Of a stretch of 36,748 bases of DNA, positions 26,900 to 34,997 are shown one piece after another; position 1 is the stretch's first letter; every line of letters begins with the position of its first letter. A program made the position numbers and the translations under genes. The stretch lies in assembly GCA_009780885.1 (NCBI GenBank), contig WQZF01000019.1:1-36748 (forward strand). Direction: 5' to 3'. The notes beneath the pieces were generated by a model, which was given only the letters and a program-made list of their open reading frames with translations, searched no databases and was not told the origin of the DNA. This DNA is from Betaproteobacteria bacterium. GTDB taxonomy: Bacteria; Pseudomonadota; Gammaproteobacteria; Burkholderiales; Rhodocyclaceae.

Positions 26900-27364
26900 T
26901 CACCAACAGCCCTTCTTGGCGGTTCCGGAAACGTCCTGCCTGCCAATGCTGTCCAGCAAAAGGCTGCCGCAGGGATCCTTGGCCTGGTCGCCTGCCGGCG
27001 TCGCCGTGGCGCTGAATTTGGCGGGGTCGCCACTGGTCGTCGCCGGGGTCACGGTCAGCTTGACCTGGTAATACACGGCCCCGCCGTCGTTGACGACATC
27101 GAACTGGTTGGGAGAGGCCGAGGAATATCCGAGGAGACTGAGCGTATCGGCATAGCGGTTGTTCATCGCGTAATACTTTTCCTGGCGTGCCGCGAGATCG
27201 ACGAGCGCCGATTTCGCGGTGGCCCTGCGCGCCTTCCGGATGCTGTCCGTATAGGCGGGAAGCGCGATTGCCATGATGATGGCGACGACCGCCACCACGA
27301 TCATCAGTTCGATCAGCGTAAATCCCCGTGTGGCGTTCCGGCTGGGATAAAAATCGGACATCAT
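26900..27364 (-). CDS. pilE: Type IV pilin-like protein PilE
   Basis: A 154-residue pilin: short leader, prepilin peptidase site RG|FTLIELMIVV (cleavage after Gly14, with Glu at mature position 5), a hydrophobic N-terminal helix, then a globular domain with a C-terminal pair of cysteines (DPCGSLL and KKGCW) that would close the disulfide loop. It is inserted in the membrane, then assembled in pili; as the last gene of the minor pilin cluster it is most likely the PilE minor pilin that sits with PilVWX and PilY1. Two adjacent ATGs (27364, 27361) are possible; AAGGA precedes them. It begins 19 bp after pilY1. Confidence 0.88.
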   Translation of the reverse strand: MMSDFYPSRNATRGFTLIELMIVVAVVAIIMAIALPAYTDSIRKARRATAKSALVDLAARQEKYYAMNNRYADTLSLLGYSSASPNQFDVVNDGGAVYYQVKLTVTPATTSGDPAKFSATATPAGDQAKDPCGSLLLDSIGRQDVSGTAKKGCW

Positions 27365-27383
27365 TTTCCTTGCCCTCCTGAAA

Positions 27384-30300
27384 TCAACGCAACTGTATCC
27401 AGTTCACCCGCTTGCTGCTCTTCTCGCTGGCCCTGAGAAAGACTTCGGTGGGCGTCACCTTTCCCGAGGCATCCTTGGTGATCAGGAACCACCGGCCCTC
27501 GACGCTGATCATCGAAGGAGCGCCGGTCGCGTTGAGCGGCAGCCGGTATCCGGAGGTGTCATTGAAATTGTTTGTGTACAGGCCGGCAATCCCGCCGCCG
27601 GTTTCCGGATTGAGCGCATAGGTGAATCCGGTCGCCAAGGTGGTGTTGCAGGAGGCTGTGTTATCGACTCCCGGAACCATGGTGCTGAAAAAGACGGCGC
27701 CAGCGCTGAGGATCGGGTTGTAAATGAGCTGCTCGTAGACGGTCAGATACCCCGAGCTATACGTCTCCAGATTCATGTACCAGCCATAGCGGTTCGCCGT
27801 GCCGCTGCACGAAGCCTGTCCGGCCCAGCAGACGCTGTTGTTGCTCAGCGCGTTCGTTTTGGAGTCGATCGTTTGCTGTACCAGCGAAGTGCGGTTGACC
27901 GGTTTTTCGCCGCTGTCCAGCGAGGCGTACTGCGCGCTCTTTTTCGCGTTCCACTGACTCATGTCCCAGTCCCAGATGCCATACAGCGTCTGGGCTGCCT
28001 TGGAATTGAGCTCGGCGGTGGAGAGGTAGCTGGGGATTTGCTGGCCCGTGCCGAAATTGAGCATGATTCTCGGAGCCCCGCCGCTTGAGGCGCGGGTGGC
28101 CGAGACCATGATCCTCGTGGTGATGGGCTGGTTGACCAGCGCAGTAAATATCTTGGTGACGCTGCCGCCGCTTCCCCAGAGGGAAGAATTGGAGCTGGAG
28201 ATGTCGAAGCGCCAGATATTTCCCAGCAAGTCGCCGGCATAAACGTAATCGGCGATATTGTCGCCGTCCAGGTCGACGGCGGTGGTATAGGCGATCCCGT
28301 TGGGCGAGGCGGTCGTTCCGCTGCCGGTGCCGAGGAATCTGAAGCTGGGTTTGCCGGCGTCGTCGACGAGCATCACGTAGATTCCGGCTTCTCCCGAAGT
28401 TGCGCGGCAGTTTCCGTTCTTGACGTCGTTGGGCAGGCACCAGCCGTTTCCGAACACCGCGCCCCATTGCCCATTGTGGAAGCGCCGGATCACGGGCGTG
28501 CCGTACGTATTGCCCAGGGTTTTCCAGACCGGATCGTTGGCGTTGTAGGCCCACTCGCCGACCACCAGCGAGCCGGCATTGGCCTCCGAGAAACTGGAGG
28601 GATCGGTAATATCCAGCGCGTAGATCGTCGAGCCGCCGGCCCCCAGGCCGCCGACCAGCCATGTGTGCCATGTTCCGCCATAGAACAGGTCGCCGGTGCC
28701 GGGCGTAGCGTCGTTGAAATAATTGTGCCCGTAGTTCACGTTTGAAAAATCCATGCCGGCGGCATTGTTGTTGTGGATGACCTTCAGCACGGAGCCGGGC
28801 ATGTACGCCAGCACTTCGCGCCCGTCGTTGAGATCCGTCTGATACTGGGATCCGGTGCTGTCATAGGCGCCGGAGCGGAAGCCATGCAAGAGGCCATCGT
28901 TGGAAGCCGCATAGACAACGTTCAGGCGGGTATTGAGGCCCCTTTTGAAATCTGCATAAGCCTGACCCGAATTTTCCGGCTGGGGAAGGTCGGGGTTCAG
29001 GGCATCGGTCCAGGCGCCCTTGTCGGCATAGATCGAAGGCGGGCCGACCCAGGCGGGGCCGGAGTTGATGATGTCGCCCAGCACGCTGGCGCGCGCCCGG
29101 AACAAGCCGGATCCGCTTGAGGTCTGCTCGTTCCTGCGGTCGCCGCGCAGATACTGGAGGCGCAATTCGCCCCGGTTGTCGCCGAGGTTGAGCGCGCTCT
29201 TCTGTTCGGTGCTCAGGTTATCCCAGCGAAGCGGGATGCCCTGCGTTCCGTTGTGCGCCAGGATCGCCCTGCTGTCGGTCGCCTGGGCGGTGACGCTCTT
29301 GCCGCCCGTGCTGTTGCAGGGGCCGCCGGTGAGCACACAGGAGGCATCCCAGTTGGACACCGGGTTGACGCTGACCTTGCCGGTGGCTTTCTGATAAACG
29401 AGATTGTTGGCCATCAGTTGCGAGGACCAGTTTCCAGGGTTGTACATGGAGATGTAGATCTGGGCGCCCGTCTTGTATTCATTGTTCGGCAAGCTGATGG
29501 CCGCCGAACCTTCCGAGTGGGAGGCGGGCGCCGCCTTGAAGCAGGTGATTTCGTGGATATTGTTGTAGTCGCCGGTCGAGGAGGAAAACCCGAAGCGGAA
29601 GGAATCGGGCATTGGCCCGTTCGCGCTGCTGATATTCTTGTCGATCAGTACCGGCTGGTAGATGCCACCGTTATAACTCCACCACAGGCTCAGCAAGCCG
29701 CCCTTGGTAATCCGCAGCTTGTAATTGATCGGCGTGGCCCTGTCCCGCGTCTTGGCGTCGGGGTTGCTGAGCGGCATGCTGATGGGCAGGAAGGTCGAAG
29801 CGCCGGAAAGCTCCGGATAGTTGTACTGGACCTTCTCGCTGGACTGCTCCCACATCTTGCTGGTTTTATTGTATTTATGGATCGTTCCGGTCTGGCAGGT
29901 CCTGCGGATGCCTTCGTCCTGTTCCCCCAAGCCCCAGGAAACTCCGCTGCTCGGGTAGTACGACGGATATTTGCTGTTGAGCGTTTTCCAGTTGACCGAA
30001 CCCGCGCCGCGCATGCCGATGGTGTTGACGAGACCGTAGGATCCGGTATTGGTATTGTCGCCGGAGTTCAGGAAATTGCCCCATTCGTCCATTCCCAGTC
30101 CGAGGTAGCCGCCGATGATGCCCTCCCCCTGATAGCCCCGCGTCGGATTGGTCTGGTTGGAGCAACTGTAGCCGAGCGAGCCGCCCCGCGCCCCGAGGGA
30201 AACCGGCTGGGCGCCGTCGGTCAGGAAAAAGGCGATGCCGTCCGCTCCTATGTTGCCTTTCATTTTGTCACTCCAGGTATAGGTGGTGGAACCGTAGGAG

Positions 30301-30686
30301 TAAGTGGTAAAGGAGATCTGGACGCCTTCGTTGGTGGGAAAGGTGAAGTCGGAAACGATCCCGCCCGCCATTTGGTTAAGCGCTGGCGTCAGCCGCAGCG
30401 CGCCCTTGCCATCGGCTTCCTTGATGTTTGGGTACGAGTAGCCAGAGGAGTTACAGGCGGGCGGAGAACCGACGGTAACGGTGTTGACCGAGCCGGAGGT
30501 GCCGGCGGTCAGGCAAGCCATGTTGGGGCCGGTCCCGCCGCTGGTTTTCGGCATTTGCCAGCGGTTCTGGGTCGTCGATTTGGTGAAATCTTCTTCCACC
30601 GTGACCACGGCAGTCGAAATTGCCGAATAACACAGGAATGCCGGAGCAATTGCCCAGGGAAACTTTCGGGTAAATGATTTTTTCAT
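27384..30686 (-). CDS. pilY1: PilY1-type tip adhesin with N-terminal lectin-like domain
   Basis: An 1100-residue secreted, pilus-associated protein. A signal peptide covers about 1-26. The N-terminal third (about 30-385) resembles an L-type lectin / concanavalin-like sandwich: GNIGADGIAFFLTDGAQ (near 145-160) and GGYLGLGMDEWGNFLN (near 192-207). The C-terminal half is the PilC/PilY beta-propeller (LHGFRSGAYD; GTPVIRRFHNGQWGAVFGNG), with a calcium loop DLDGDNIADYVYAGD near 800-815. PilY1 primes pilus assembly with the minor pilins and can act in adhesion or surface sensing; the lectin part, if right, suggests glycan binding. Its start is 1 nt from the pilX stop, so it is coupled to the operon. 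Confidence 0.88.
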   Translation of the reverse strand: MKKSFTRKFPWAIAPAFLCYSAISTAVVTVEEDFTKSTTQNRWQMPKTSGGTGPNMACLTAGTSGSVNTVTVGSPPACNSSGYSYPNIKEADGKGALRLTPALNQMAGGIVSDFTFPTNEGVQISFTTYSYGSTTYTWSDKMKGNIGADGIAFFLTDGAQPVSLGARGGSLGYSCSNQTNPTRGYQGEGIIGGYLGLGMDEWGNFLNSGDNTNTGSYGLVNTIGMRGAGSVNWKTLNSKYPSYYPSSGVSWGLGEQDEGIRRTCQTGTIHKYNKTSKMWEQSSEKVQYNYPELSGASTFLPISMPLSNPDAKTRDRATPINYKLRITKGGLLSLWWSYNGGIYQPVLIDKNISSANGPMPDSFRFGFSSSTGDYNNIHEITCFKAAPASHSEGSAAISLPNNEYKTGAQIYISMYNPGNWSSQLMANNLVYQKATGKVSVNPVSNWDASCVLTGGPCNSTGGKSVTAQATDSRAILAHNGTQGIPLRWDNLSTEQKSALNLGDNRGELRLQYLRGDRRNEQTSSGSGLFRARASVLGDIINSGPAWVGPPSIYADKGAWTDALNPDLPQPENSGQAYADFKRGLNTRLNVVYAASNDGLLHGFRSGAYDSTGSQYQTDLNDGREVLAYMPGSVLKVIHNNNAAGMDFSNVNYGHNYFNDATPGTGDLFYGGTWHTWLVGGLGAGGSTIYALDITDPSSFSEANAGSLVVGEWAYNANDPVWKTLGNTYGTPVIRRFHNGQWGAVFGNGWCLPNDVKNGNCRATSGEAGIYVMLVDDAGKPSFRFLGTGSGTTASPNGIAYTTAVDLDGDNIADYVYAGDLLGNIWRFDISSSNSSLWGSGGSVTKIFTALVNQPITTRIMVSATRASSGGAPRIMLNFGTGQQIPSYLSTAELNSKAAQTLYGIWDWDMSQWNAKKSAQYASLDSGEKPVNRTSLVQQTIDSKTNALSNNSVCWAGQASCSGTANRYGWYMNLETYSSGYLTVYEQLIYNPILSAGAVFFSTMVPGVDNTASCNTTLATGFTYALNPETGGGIAGLYTNNFNDTSGYRLPLNATGAPSMISVEGRWFLITKDASGKVTPTEVFLRASEKSSKRVNWIQLR

Positions 30687-30687
30687 T

Positions 30688-31269
30688 TCAGGGTTCTCCT
30701 AGGTTTGTTACCGTGGTTCCACCGCTGGAAAGACTCATCGCATAGAGGCTCTGCGTCACGGCGACGGTCTGCTGGTTTCCGCCATAGCCGAAGGCGGTGA
30801 TCTGGTAATAATTGCTTTTGCCGCCGGATGCGGTCTGAAGATACTGGATGTGAAAGCCCGGGTTGCGGTAAAAGACATCCTGACCGCCCTCCTTGCCGGT
30901 TTGCCAGTATTTGGGATCCGAGGAAGGCTGGTATTCCACCCAGGTGCTCAACGGGGATTTATCCGGAGTCTTGTCCAGGGGAGTGAGGCGCACAGCCTGG
31001 TCGCAGATGGCCGGTTGCGCCAGGCGTCCGTCGTTGCAATTGCCCGAAGAGCTGCTGCTTTGCCTGAGCCACCATTCGGCATAGGCCATTGCGTTCTGGG
31101 CGGCCTGCAAGGCGCGGCCCTTTTCGCGGGTATTGCCGGTCATGGTGTCCTGCATGATGGCGGTGCGCACCATCATGAGCATCAGGAGATTCAGGAGGAT
31201 CAGGATGATCATGGCGACAAACAGCGAAAAACCACGATCTTTCCGGGGGAAGCGCGTACAGGTTTTCAT
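30688..31269 (-). CDS. pilX: Type IV minor pilin PilX
   Basis: A 193-residue minor pilin. Leader site RG|FSLFVAMIILILLNLLM: cleavage after Gly13, with Val rather than Glu at mature position 5, as expected of PilX/GspK-like tip pilins. The conserved QAAQNAMAYAEWWL helix follows the hydrophobic stretch, then a globular C-terminus with two cysteines. It overlaps pilW by 4 nt (31266-31269) and is followed directly by pilY1. It is thought to sit in the priming complex at the pilus tip. Confidence 0.9.
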   Translation of the reverse strand: MKTCTRFPRKDRGFSLFVAMIILILLNLLMLMMVRTAIMQDTMTGNTREKGRALQAAQNAMAYAEWWLRQSSSSSGNCNDGRLAQPAICDQAVRLTPLDKTPDKSPLSTWVEYQPSSDPKYWQTGKEGGQDVFYRNPGFHIQYLQTASGGKSNYYQITAFGYGGNQQTVAVTQSLYAMSLSSGGTTVTNLGEP

Positions 31270-32006
31270 GAGGCCCCCATCAATTGAATGACATGCTTGA
31301 TCTCGACAGAATCGGGTTGCCCCGGCTGCCCCATGAGCGGATTGGCAAAACCCATCTTCAGCTTGACCGCGCGCACTTCAGTCCAGTCCGAAACCTTGTC
31401 TGCACTGAGATAACGGGTCACCGAGCCGACCTCGCCGGTATCGTCGACCCCGTATTCCACGCCCAGCGTCTTCACGCCGCGCACCAGCACTTCTTCGGCC
31501 ACTCCGGCGGCCGCTATGCTGCTGTCGCCCAGGGCGCAAACCAGCAGCTCCTCTTTCTCCCTGAGGTAGAAAAAATTGTCGTACACCCTCTCGATACCGG
31601 TCTGGTTGGAGTCTCCATGACAATTGAGCACCCTGCTCCCGCTATCGTTGGCCGGCGCCTGGAAGCGGATGCGGACCGATTTGTCGTCGCCAAAAATGAC
31701 CGCGCCTTGCGTGTAGGGAGCCTTCGCCGGGAAGGTGTAGTTCCTGAGTTCCAGCAGATCCGTGGCAACGAGCGGGATCGGGAAATACCCGGCGGGCTGG
31801 ATGAAATTGCTCAACATCGCGATGGCGTTTCTCTGTCTCTCCTGAATCTCGGCGATGCCCGCCTGGCTCCGCACTGCGGACTGCGTATTCACGTAGATCA
31901 TCAGCAGCCCCGCCACCAGGAAAAGTCCGAGCACTATCGAAATCATCAGCTCGACCAGGCTGAAGCCACGCTGCCGGGGCAGAACGCGGAAGTATCTTCC
32001 TTTCAT
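31266..32006 (-). CDS. pilW: Type IV minor pilin PilW
   Basis: A 246-residue minor pilin with prepilin site RG|FSLVELMISIVLGLFLVA (Glu at mature position 5), PilW-typical NTQSAVRSQAGIAEIQERQR after the membrane helix, and the C-terminal segment WTEVRAVKLKMGF. The ATG at 32006 is set by AAGGAG 6 nt before it; the upstream in-frame GTG (32021) would sit on that site. The pilV stop lies in the same short space, so the two are coupled. Confidence 0.9.
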   Translation of the reverse strand: MKGRYFRVLPRQRGFSLVELMISIVLGLFLVAGLLMIYVNTQSAVRSQAGIAEIQERQRNAIAMLSNFIQPAGYFPIPLVATDLLELRNYTFPAKAPYTQGAVIFGDDKSVRIRFQAPANDSGSRVLNCHGDSNQTGIERVYDNFFYLREKEELLVCALGDSSIAAAGVAEEVLVRGVKTLGVEYGVDDTGEVGSVTRYLSADKVSDWTEVRAVKLKMGFANPLMGQPGQPDSVEIKHVIQLMGAS

Positions 32007-32017
32007 GGGAGCTCCTT

Positions 32018-32623
32018 TCACTGTTGTACCACCAGGGTGTAGCTACGGAGGTTCGGCGAGGACAAATTGCGCTCATCGCTGTAATGATCGGCAGCGCTTT
32101 TGAGCTTTTTTTCCTGCCATGAAACCGTGATCGCGCAAAGATATTGCGGACTCGTCTCCCCTGCGCCTGCGGTGCCGGGCGCCTGGGCGCATTTCACTTC
32201 CCCGGCGCCGTTGGGCAGGTACTTCGCCAGCCGGGCGCCCCACTCCTTCAGATCGAAAGCCGCCATGTCTGCGGGGCTACAGGGATCCTTGCCAGTGCAG
32301 TCGACATTTGCCTTGCCAATCGCCGGCGTCAATGTTTCCCCGGAAACCTTGACGGACGCGCCCGGTTGGAATCCGGTTGCCGTTCCCATGCTGTCGGTTC
32401 CTCCCCAATACGCCTGGTTGGCGCTGATCGAGGCGGCCAGGCTTTCGGCCAGCATCGCGGCAGCGCTGCCGACGCCCGCAGATCCCGCATTTGCCAGGGT
32501 CACGACCTGGATCCCGGCCAGGCCAAGCAACCCGACAGAAACCACGACCAGCGTAATCAGGACTTCCAGCATCGAAGTGCCTGCGTGCCTGCGGGGCAAA
32601 ACCATCGTTTTCCAGTTTTTCAT
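32018..32623 (-). CDS. pilV: Type IV minor pilin PilV
   Basis: A 201-residue minor pilin. The prepilin site is AG|TSMLEVLITLVVVSVGLL: Thr at mature position 1 (Phe is more usual) and Glu at position 5. A four-cysteine region follows (NVDCTGKDPC; KCAQ; YLCAIT), then a PilV-like C-terminus. The ATG at 32623 overlaps the fimT stop (TGATG) and stands 8 nt after AAGGAG; an ATG two codons upstream (32629) is too close to that site. Part of the priming complex with PilW, PilX and PilY1. Confidence 0.88.
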   Translation of the reverse strand: MKNWKTMVLPRRHAGTSMLEVLITLVVVSVGLLGLAGIQVVTLANAGSAGVGSAAAMLAESLAASISANQAYWGGTDSMGTATGFQPGASVKVSGETLTPAIGKANVDCTGKDPCSPADMAAFDLKEWGARLAKYLPNGAGEVKCAQAPGTAGAGETSPQYLCAITVSWQEKKLKSAADHYSDERNLSSPNLRSYTLVVQQ

Positions 32624-33180
32624 CAGCATGTCTCCTTGTCCGTGTTATCCGTTTCCTTGTCGCGCAAAACCTGGACGCCTCCGACGCCGGACATATACAC
32701 ACAACGCTTGTATTCATCCTTGCCTTCGACATTGAAGACGAATTTGCCGCTGTAATCCTTCGGAGAGACTCCCATCCGGTTGAAACACAACCAGTTATGC
32801 TCGGAGACTTTGGAAAAAGGGAAATACGTTGCGCTCTCCGAAGAAATCCTGCCGACAACCTGGATGGGACCTGCATCATCAATGTCATTGGAGCTGCAAC
32901 CATCCTTCGAGACGGCGACAAGCCAGCCGCCTCGCCAGTCACTCACATCGAGGCATCCCGAGGCGTCGTCGTTGGCCGGACAGACAATCGTCGACAAGCC
33001 GGTCTTCAGCGCATTGCTGCGCGCCAGCTCGATACTGTCCTGCAAGGACCGGACTTCCTTGGAAACATTGTTACTGAGGATGAGGTTCCGGAAGGACGGA
33101 AGGCCAATCATGGCCAAAATGGCAACAACGGTGATCGTCACCAGTAATTCGATCAAGGTGATCCCTTTCAGTTTTTTCAT
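32623..33180 (-). CDS. fimT: GspH/FimT-type minor pseudopilin
   Basis: A 185-residue pseudopilin that heads the operon. Leader MKKLKG|ITLIELLVTITVVAILAM, Glu at mature position 5, then the GspH-family core FRNLILSNNVSKEVRSLQDS and IELARSNALKT. Cysteines occur near the middle and at the very end. It corresponds to FimT/FimU of other type IV pilus clusters. The ATG at 33180 starts the leader; AGGAG lies 12 nt upstream, slightly far. Order fimT-pilV-pilW-pilX-pilY1-pilE is the classic one. Confidence 0.85.
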   Translation of the reverse strand: MKKLKGITLIELLVTITVVAILAMIGLPSFRNLILSNNVSKEVRSLQDSIELARSNALKTGLSTIVCPANDDASGCLDVSDWRGGWLVAVSKDGCSSNDIDDAGPIQVVGRISSESATYFPFSKVSEHNWLCFNRMGVSPKDYSGKFVFNVEGKDEYKRCVYMSGVGGVQVLRDKETDNTDKETC

Positions 33181-33384
33181 GGTCGTTTCACTCCTGTTCG
33201 ATTCGAGCCCCAAAAAAAAAGCCCCGGAACAACAAACCCCGAGACCTTATGCGCGTATTCTCCCCCAGAGAATCAGGGGATCACAATCGACTTGTTTTTT
33301 GATCTAGGTAAAAAGTCGCGTTTATGGCATGGTTAATGCTTTCTATGTGATCTTTTGCATATTTTGAATGGCAGGCTTGCCGGC

Positions 33385-33400
33385 TTATTCGCTTGGCAAT
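33385..33400 (-). repeat. 16-bp bracket motif, copy 4
   Basis: TTATTCGCTTGGCAAT, two mismatches from the inverse of 26783-26798, followed by CAAGG as at 26653-26657. Confidence 0.45.
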
Positions 33401-33517
33401 CAAGGGGCGGCTCTTCAAGGGGATCGGAATGGGGGCGTGAAGCGCATTCCGCCGGAATTTCGGGCTTCGCTTCCCCTGCTCCAGGCGATGTCCCGGTTCC
33501 GCAGAGCGAAATTCGCC

Positions 33518-33543
33518 GGGCGACCGGGGACGGTCGCCCCTAC
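33518..33543. repeat. GTAGGGG/CCCCTAC repeat, single arm
   Basis: GGGCGACCG-GGGA-CGGTCGCCC then CTAC: one self-paired arm, one base off the arm at 36571-36596. No partner arm is seen nearby. Confidence 0.6.
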
Positions 33544-33574
33544 ACCCAACCCATGCCCTGGATCCTGCACAAGA

Positions 33575-33658
33575 TGTAGGATGGGTAGAGCGCAGCGAAA
33601 CCCATCGGAATTCCAGAGGAAGAAATGATGGGTTTCGCTGCGCTCTACCCATCCTACA
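33575..33658. repeat. Perfect 32-bp GTAGGATGGG inverted repeat
   Basis: The arms 33575-33606 and 33627-33658 are exactly complementary, with a 20-nt spacer. Arm ends are TGTAGGATGGG and CCCATC. Same unit as 22240-22326. It directly abuts the truncated end of AT-rich copy E. Confidence 0.8.
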
Positions 33659-33659
33659 T

Positions 33660-33725
33660 ACTTAAATAATGATTCGCTACAGTATTGATTTATACAAATG
33701 AATTCTTGATTCTAATTTAGAAAAT
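33660..33725 (-). repeat. AT-rich element, copy E, one terminus missing
   Basis: On the minus strand it opens ATTTTCTAAATTAG (33725-33712) and has the core ATACTGTAGCGAATCATT and an ATTTAAG tract, but the far terminus ATTTAGAAAA is absent. Sequence switches there to the GTAGGATGGG inverted repeat. Evidence that the AT element can be cut or overwritten by another repeat. Confidence 0.75.
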
Positions 33726-33757
33726 CAGGAAACCCCCGCACCGGAATCCAGACAAGA

Positions 33758-33791
33758 ATATGGCGGAAACAAAACTCCGTTTCCGCCATAT
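33758..33791 (-). terminator. Terminator-like hairpin after the EF-hand gene
   Basis: ATATGGCGGAAAC and GTTTCCGCCATAT (13 perfect pairs, 8-nt loop) start 10 nt past the stop codon on the minus strand. The following TTCTTGTC is only partly T-rich, so termination strength is uncertain. Confidence 0.65.
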
Positions 33792-33801
33792 CGGCAGGTT
33801 T

Positions 33802-34899
33802 TCAGACCGTCAGGTCGATTTGCTGCATTGAGCCGACCTTGCCGTTTTCCTGGAGGAAGACGCCCGAACTGCGCACGGAACCCTGCAACTGGTTGCTGGC
33901 GTCCTTGATGTCAAAGGGCGTCGCGACGCGGCCAAGGAAGAGCGCGCCGACATTGGCGTCCTTCAGGCTCAGCAGGACATCGTTGCCGTTCGAGTCGCGC
34001 GTCCAGAGGCGCAGTTGCGCGAAAATCGGGTCGTTCTCGTCGATCCAGCCGTTGCCGTCCTCGTCGTAGGCGGCCAGTTCGGCAAAGCCGTCGCCGGTCT
34101 TCGCGCCGAAGAGTTCGCTGCCGTCGTTGACCTTGCCGTCGCCGTTCCGGTCGAAGACGAGAAAGCCGCTGCCGCTGGCGACGAAGTTGATGAAATCCTT
34201 CGAGCCGTCGCCGCTCAGGTCGAACTCGAAACGCTGGTCGCTCAATTGCGCCGCCGTCCCGTTGAAATTGAGCACCAGCGGGTCTTTCGTCCTCGGCTGC
34301 GTGGCGGTGATCGAAGTGTAGCTCTCTTCGTGGTACGCACGTGCCATCGTCATTTCAAGCCGGAAACTGATCGACTGCCCGTCCGAAGTTTTCACCATCC
34401 CCTGCGCGGCGAAGCTGGAGACTTCGGTTTCGGTGTACGAAGTCGAACGCTCGTAGACGAGCAGTCCTCCGTCGCCGCCGCCGCCCGATGGCGCGGGCGA
34501 TGCGCCGCCGCCGATCGAGGGAACGCTGATGTCTTCGAGCTTCACGTCCTTGCCCGTCATCGCTTTCAGCAGCGCCATCAGCAGTACGATCTTCGGATCC
34601 TTGCTGGCGGCCTCCTGCCCGTTCTGGATTCCCTGTGCCATGCTCGCGGCATTCGCGGAATTGTTGAGAAGGCCATTGCCGGAATTGTTTTCCCGTTGGC
34701 TTTGATTGCGGGCCATCTCGGAGAGCATCGTCCGCGCCGATTCCATCCATGCGCTGTTGGGATTACCCGCCTGTGCGTTGGCCTTCCCGAAGGCGGCACG
34801 CTCCTGAGCGCTGGCCGCGCGTGTGGTTTCGATGGTTTCGCTGCTGGTCGTGGCGCGATGCGCGCTATCCATGCGCACCTGGCTGCTGTCGATTTTCAT
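33802..34899 (-). CDS. EF-hand-type calcium-binding protein of unknown function
   Basis: A 365-residue protein. No signal peptide or membrane segment is seen. The N-terminal 100 residues are polar and Ser/Asn/Gln-rich, then a short hydrophobic helix (KIVLLMALLKAMTG, about 103-116), a Gly-rich linker and a beta-rich middle. The C-terminal third has three calcium-loop-like segments: DLSGDGSKDFINF, DRNGDGKVNDGSELFG and DEDGNGWIDENDPIF, typical of VCBS/RTX-associated modules. Related proteins are common in beta- and gammaproteobacteria and are uncharacterised. Without a signal it may leave the cell by a non-Sec route or act in the cytosol. AGGA lies 10 nt upstream. A weak sigma-28-like promoter is noted upstream (34940-34966). 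Confidence 0.7.
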   Translation of the reverse strand: MKIDSSQVRMDSAHRATTSSETIETTRAASAQERAAFGKANAQAGNPNSAWMESARTMLSEMARNQSQRENNSGNGLLNNSANAASMAQGIQNGQEAASKDPKIVLLMALLKAMTGKDVKLEDISVPSIGGGASPAPSGGGGDGGLLVYERSTSYTETEVSSFAAQGMVKTSDGQSISFRLEMTMARAYHEESYTSITATQPRTKDPLVLNFNGTAAQLSDQRFEFDLSGDGSKDFINFVASGSGFLVFDRNGDGKVNDGSELFGAKTGDGFAELAAYDEDGNGWIDENDPIFAQLRLWTRDSNGNDVLLSLKDANVGALFLGRVATPFDIKDASNQLQGSVRSSGVFLQENGKVGSMQQIDLTV

Positions 34900-34939
34900 G
34901 GGGGTTTTTCCTTTTCTACTGTCGTCGTTCGTTCAAAAA

Positions 34940-34966
34940 CTTACGGCAGAAGAAAGGAAAGGTTGA
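34940..34966 (-). promoter_or_regulatory. Possible sigma-28-like promoter of the EF-hand gene
   Basis: On the minus strand: TCAA (34966-34963), 15-bp spacer, GCCGTAAG (34947-34940), compared with TAAA-N15-GCCGATAA. The spacing is exact; only the GCCG half of the -10 matches fully. Chance is a real possibility. Confidence 0.28.
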
Positions 34967-34997
34967 GAAGGCAGCGCGCAGATTTTTTGCTTATTCT

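Larger units (their letters stand above)
33181..33801. other. Noncoding repeat-rich gap between fimT and the EF-hand gene
   Basis: No supported gene in 620 bp. It holds a fimT leader region with an A9 run (33213-33221), the 16-bp motif (33385-33400), a single GTAGGGG-type arm (33518-33543), a perfect 32-bp inverted repeat (33575-33658), a truncated AT-rich element (33660-33725) and a terminator-like hairpin (33758-33791). A possible fimT promoter on the minus strand (TTGTGA ... GAGAAT, near 33288-33260) is too weak to call. Confidence 0.6.

Noticed and set aside
33255-33290. Promoter for the fimT operon
   Set aside because: TTGTGA and GAGAAT are 18 bp apart but the -10 match is weak, and no sigma-54 GG/GC pattern was found.
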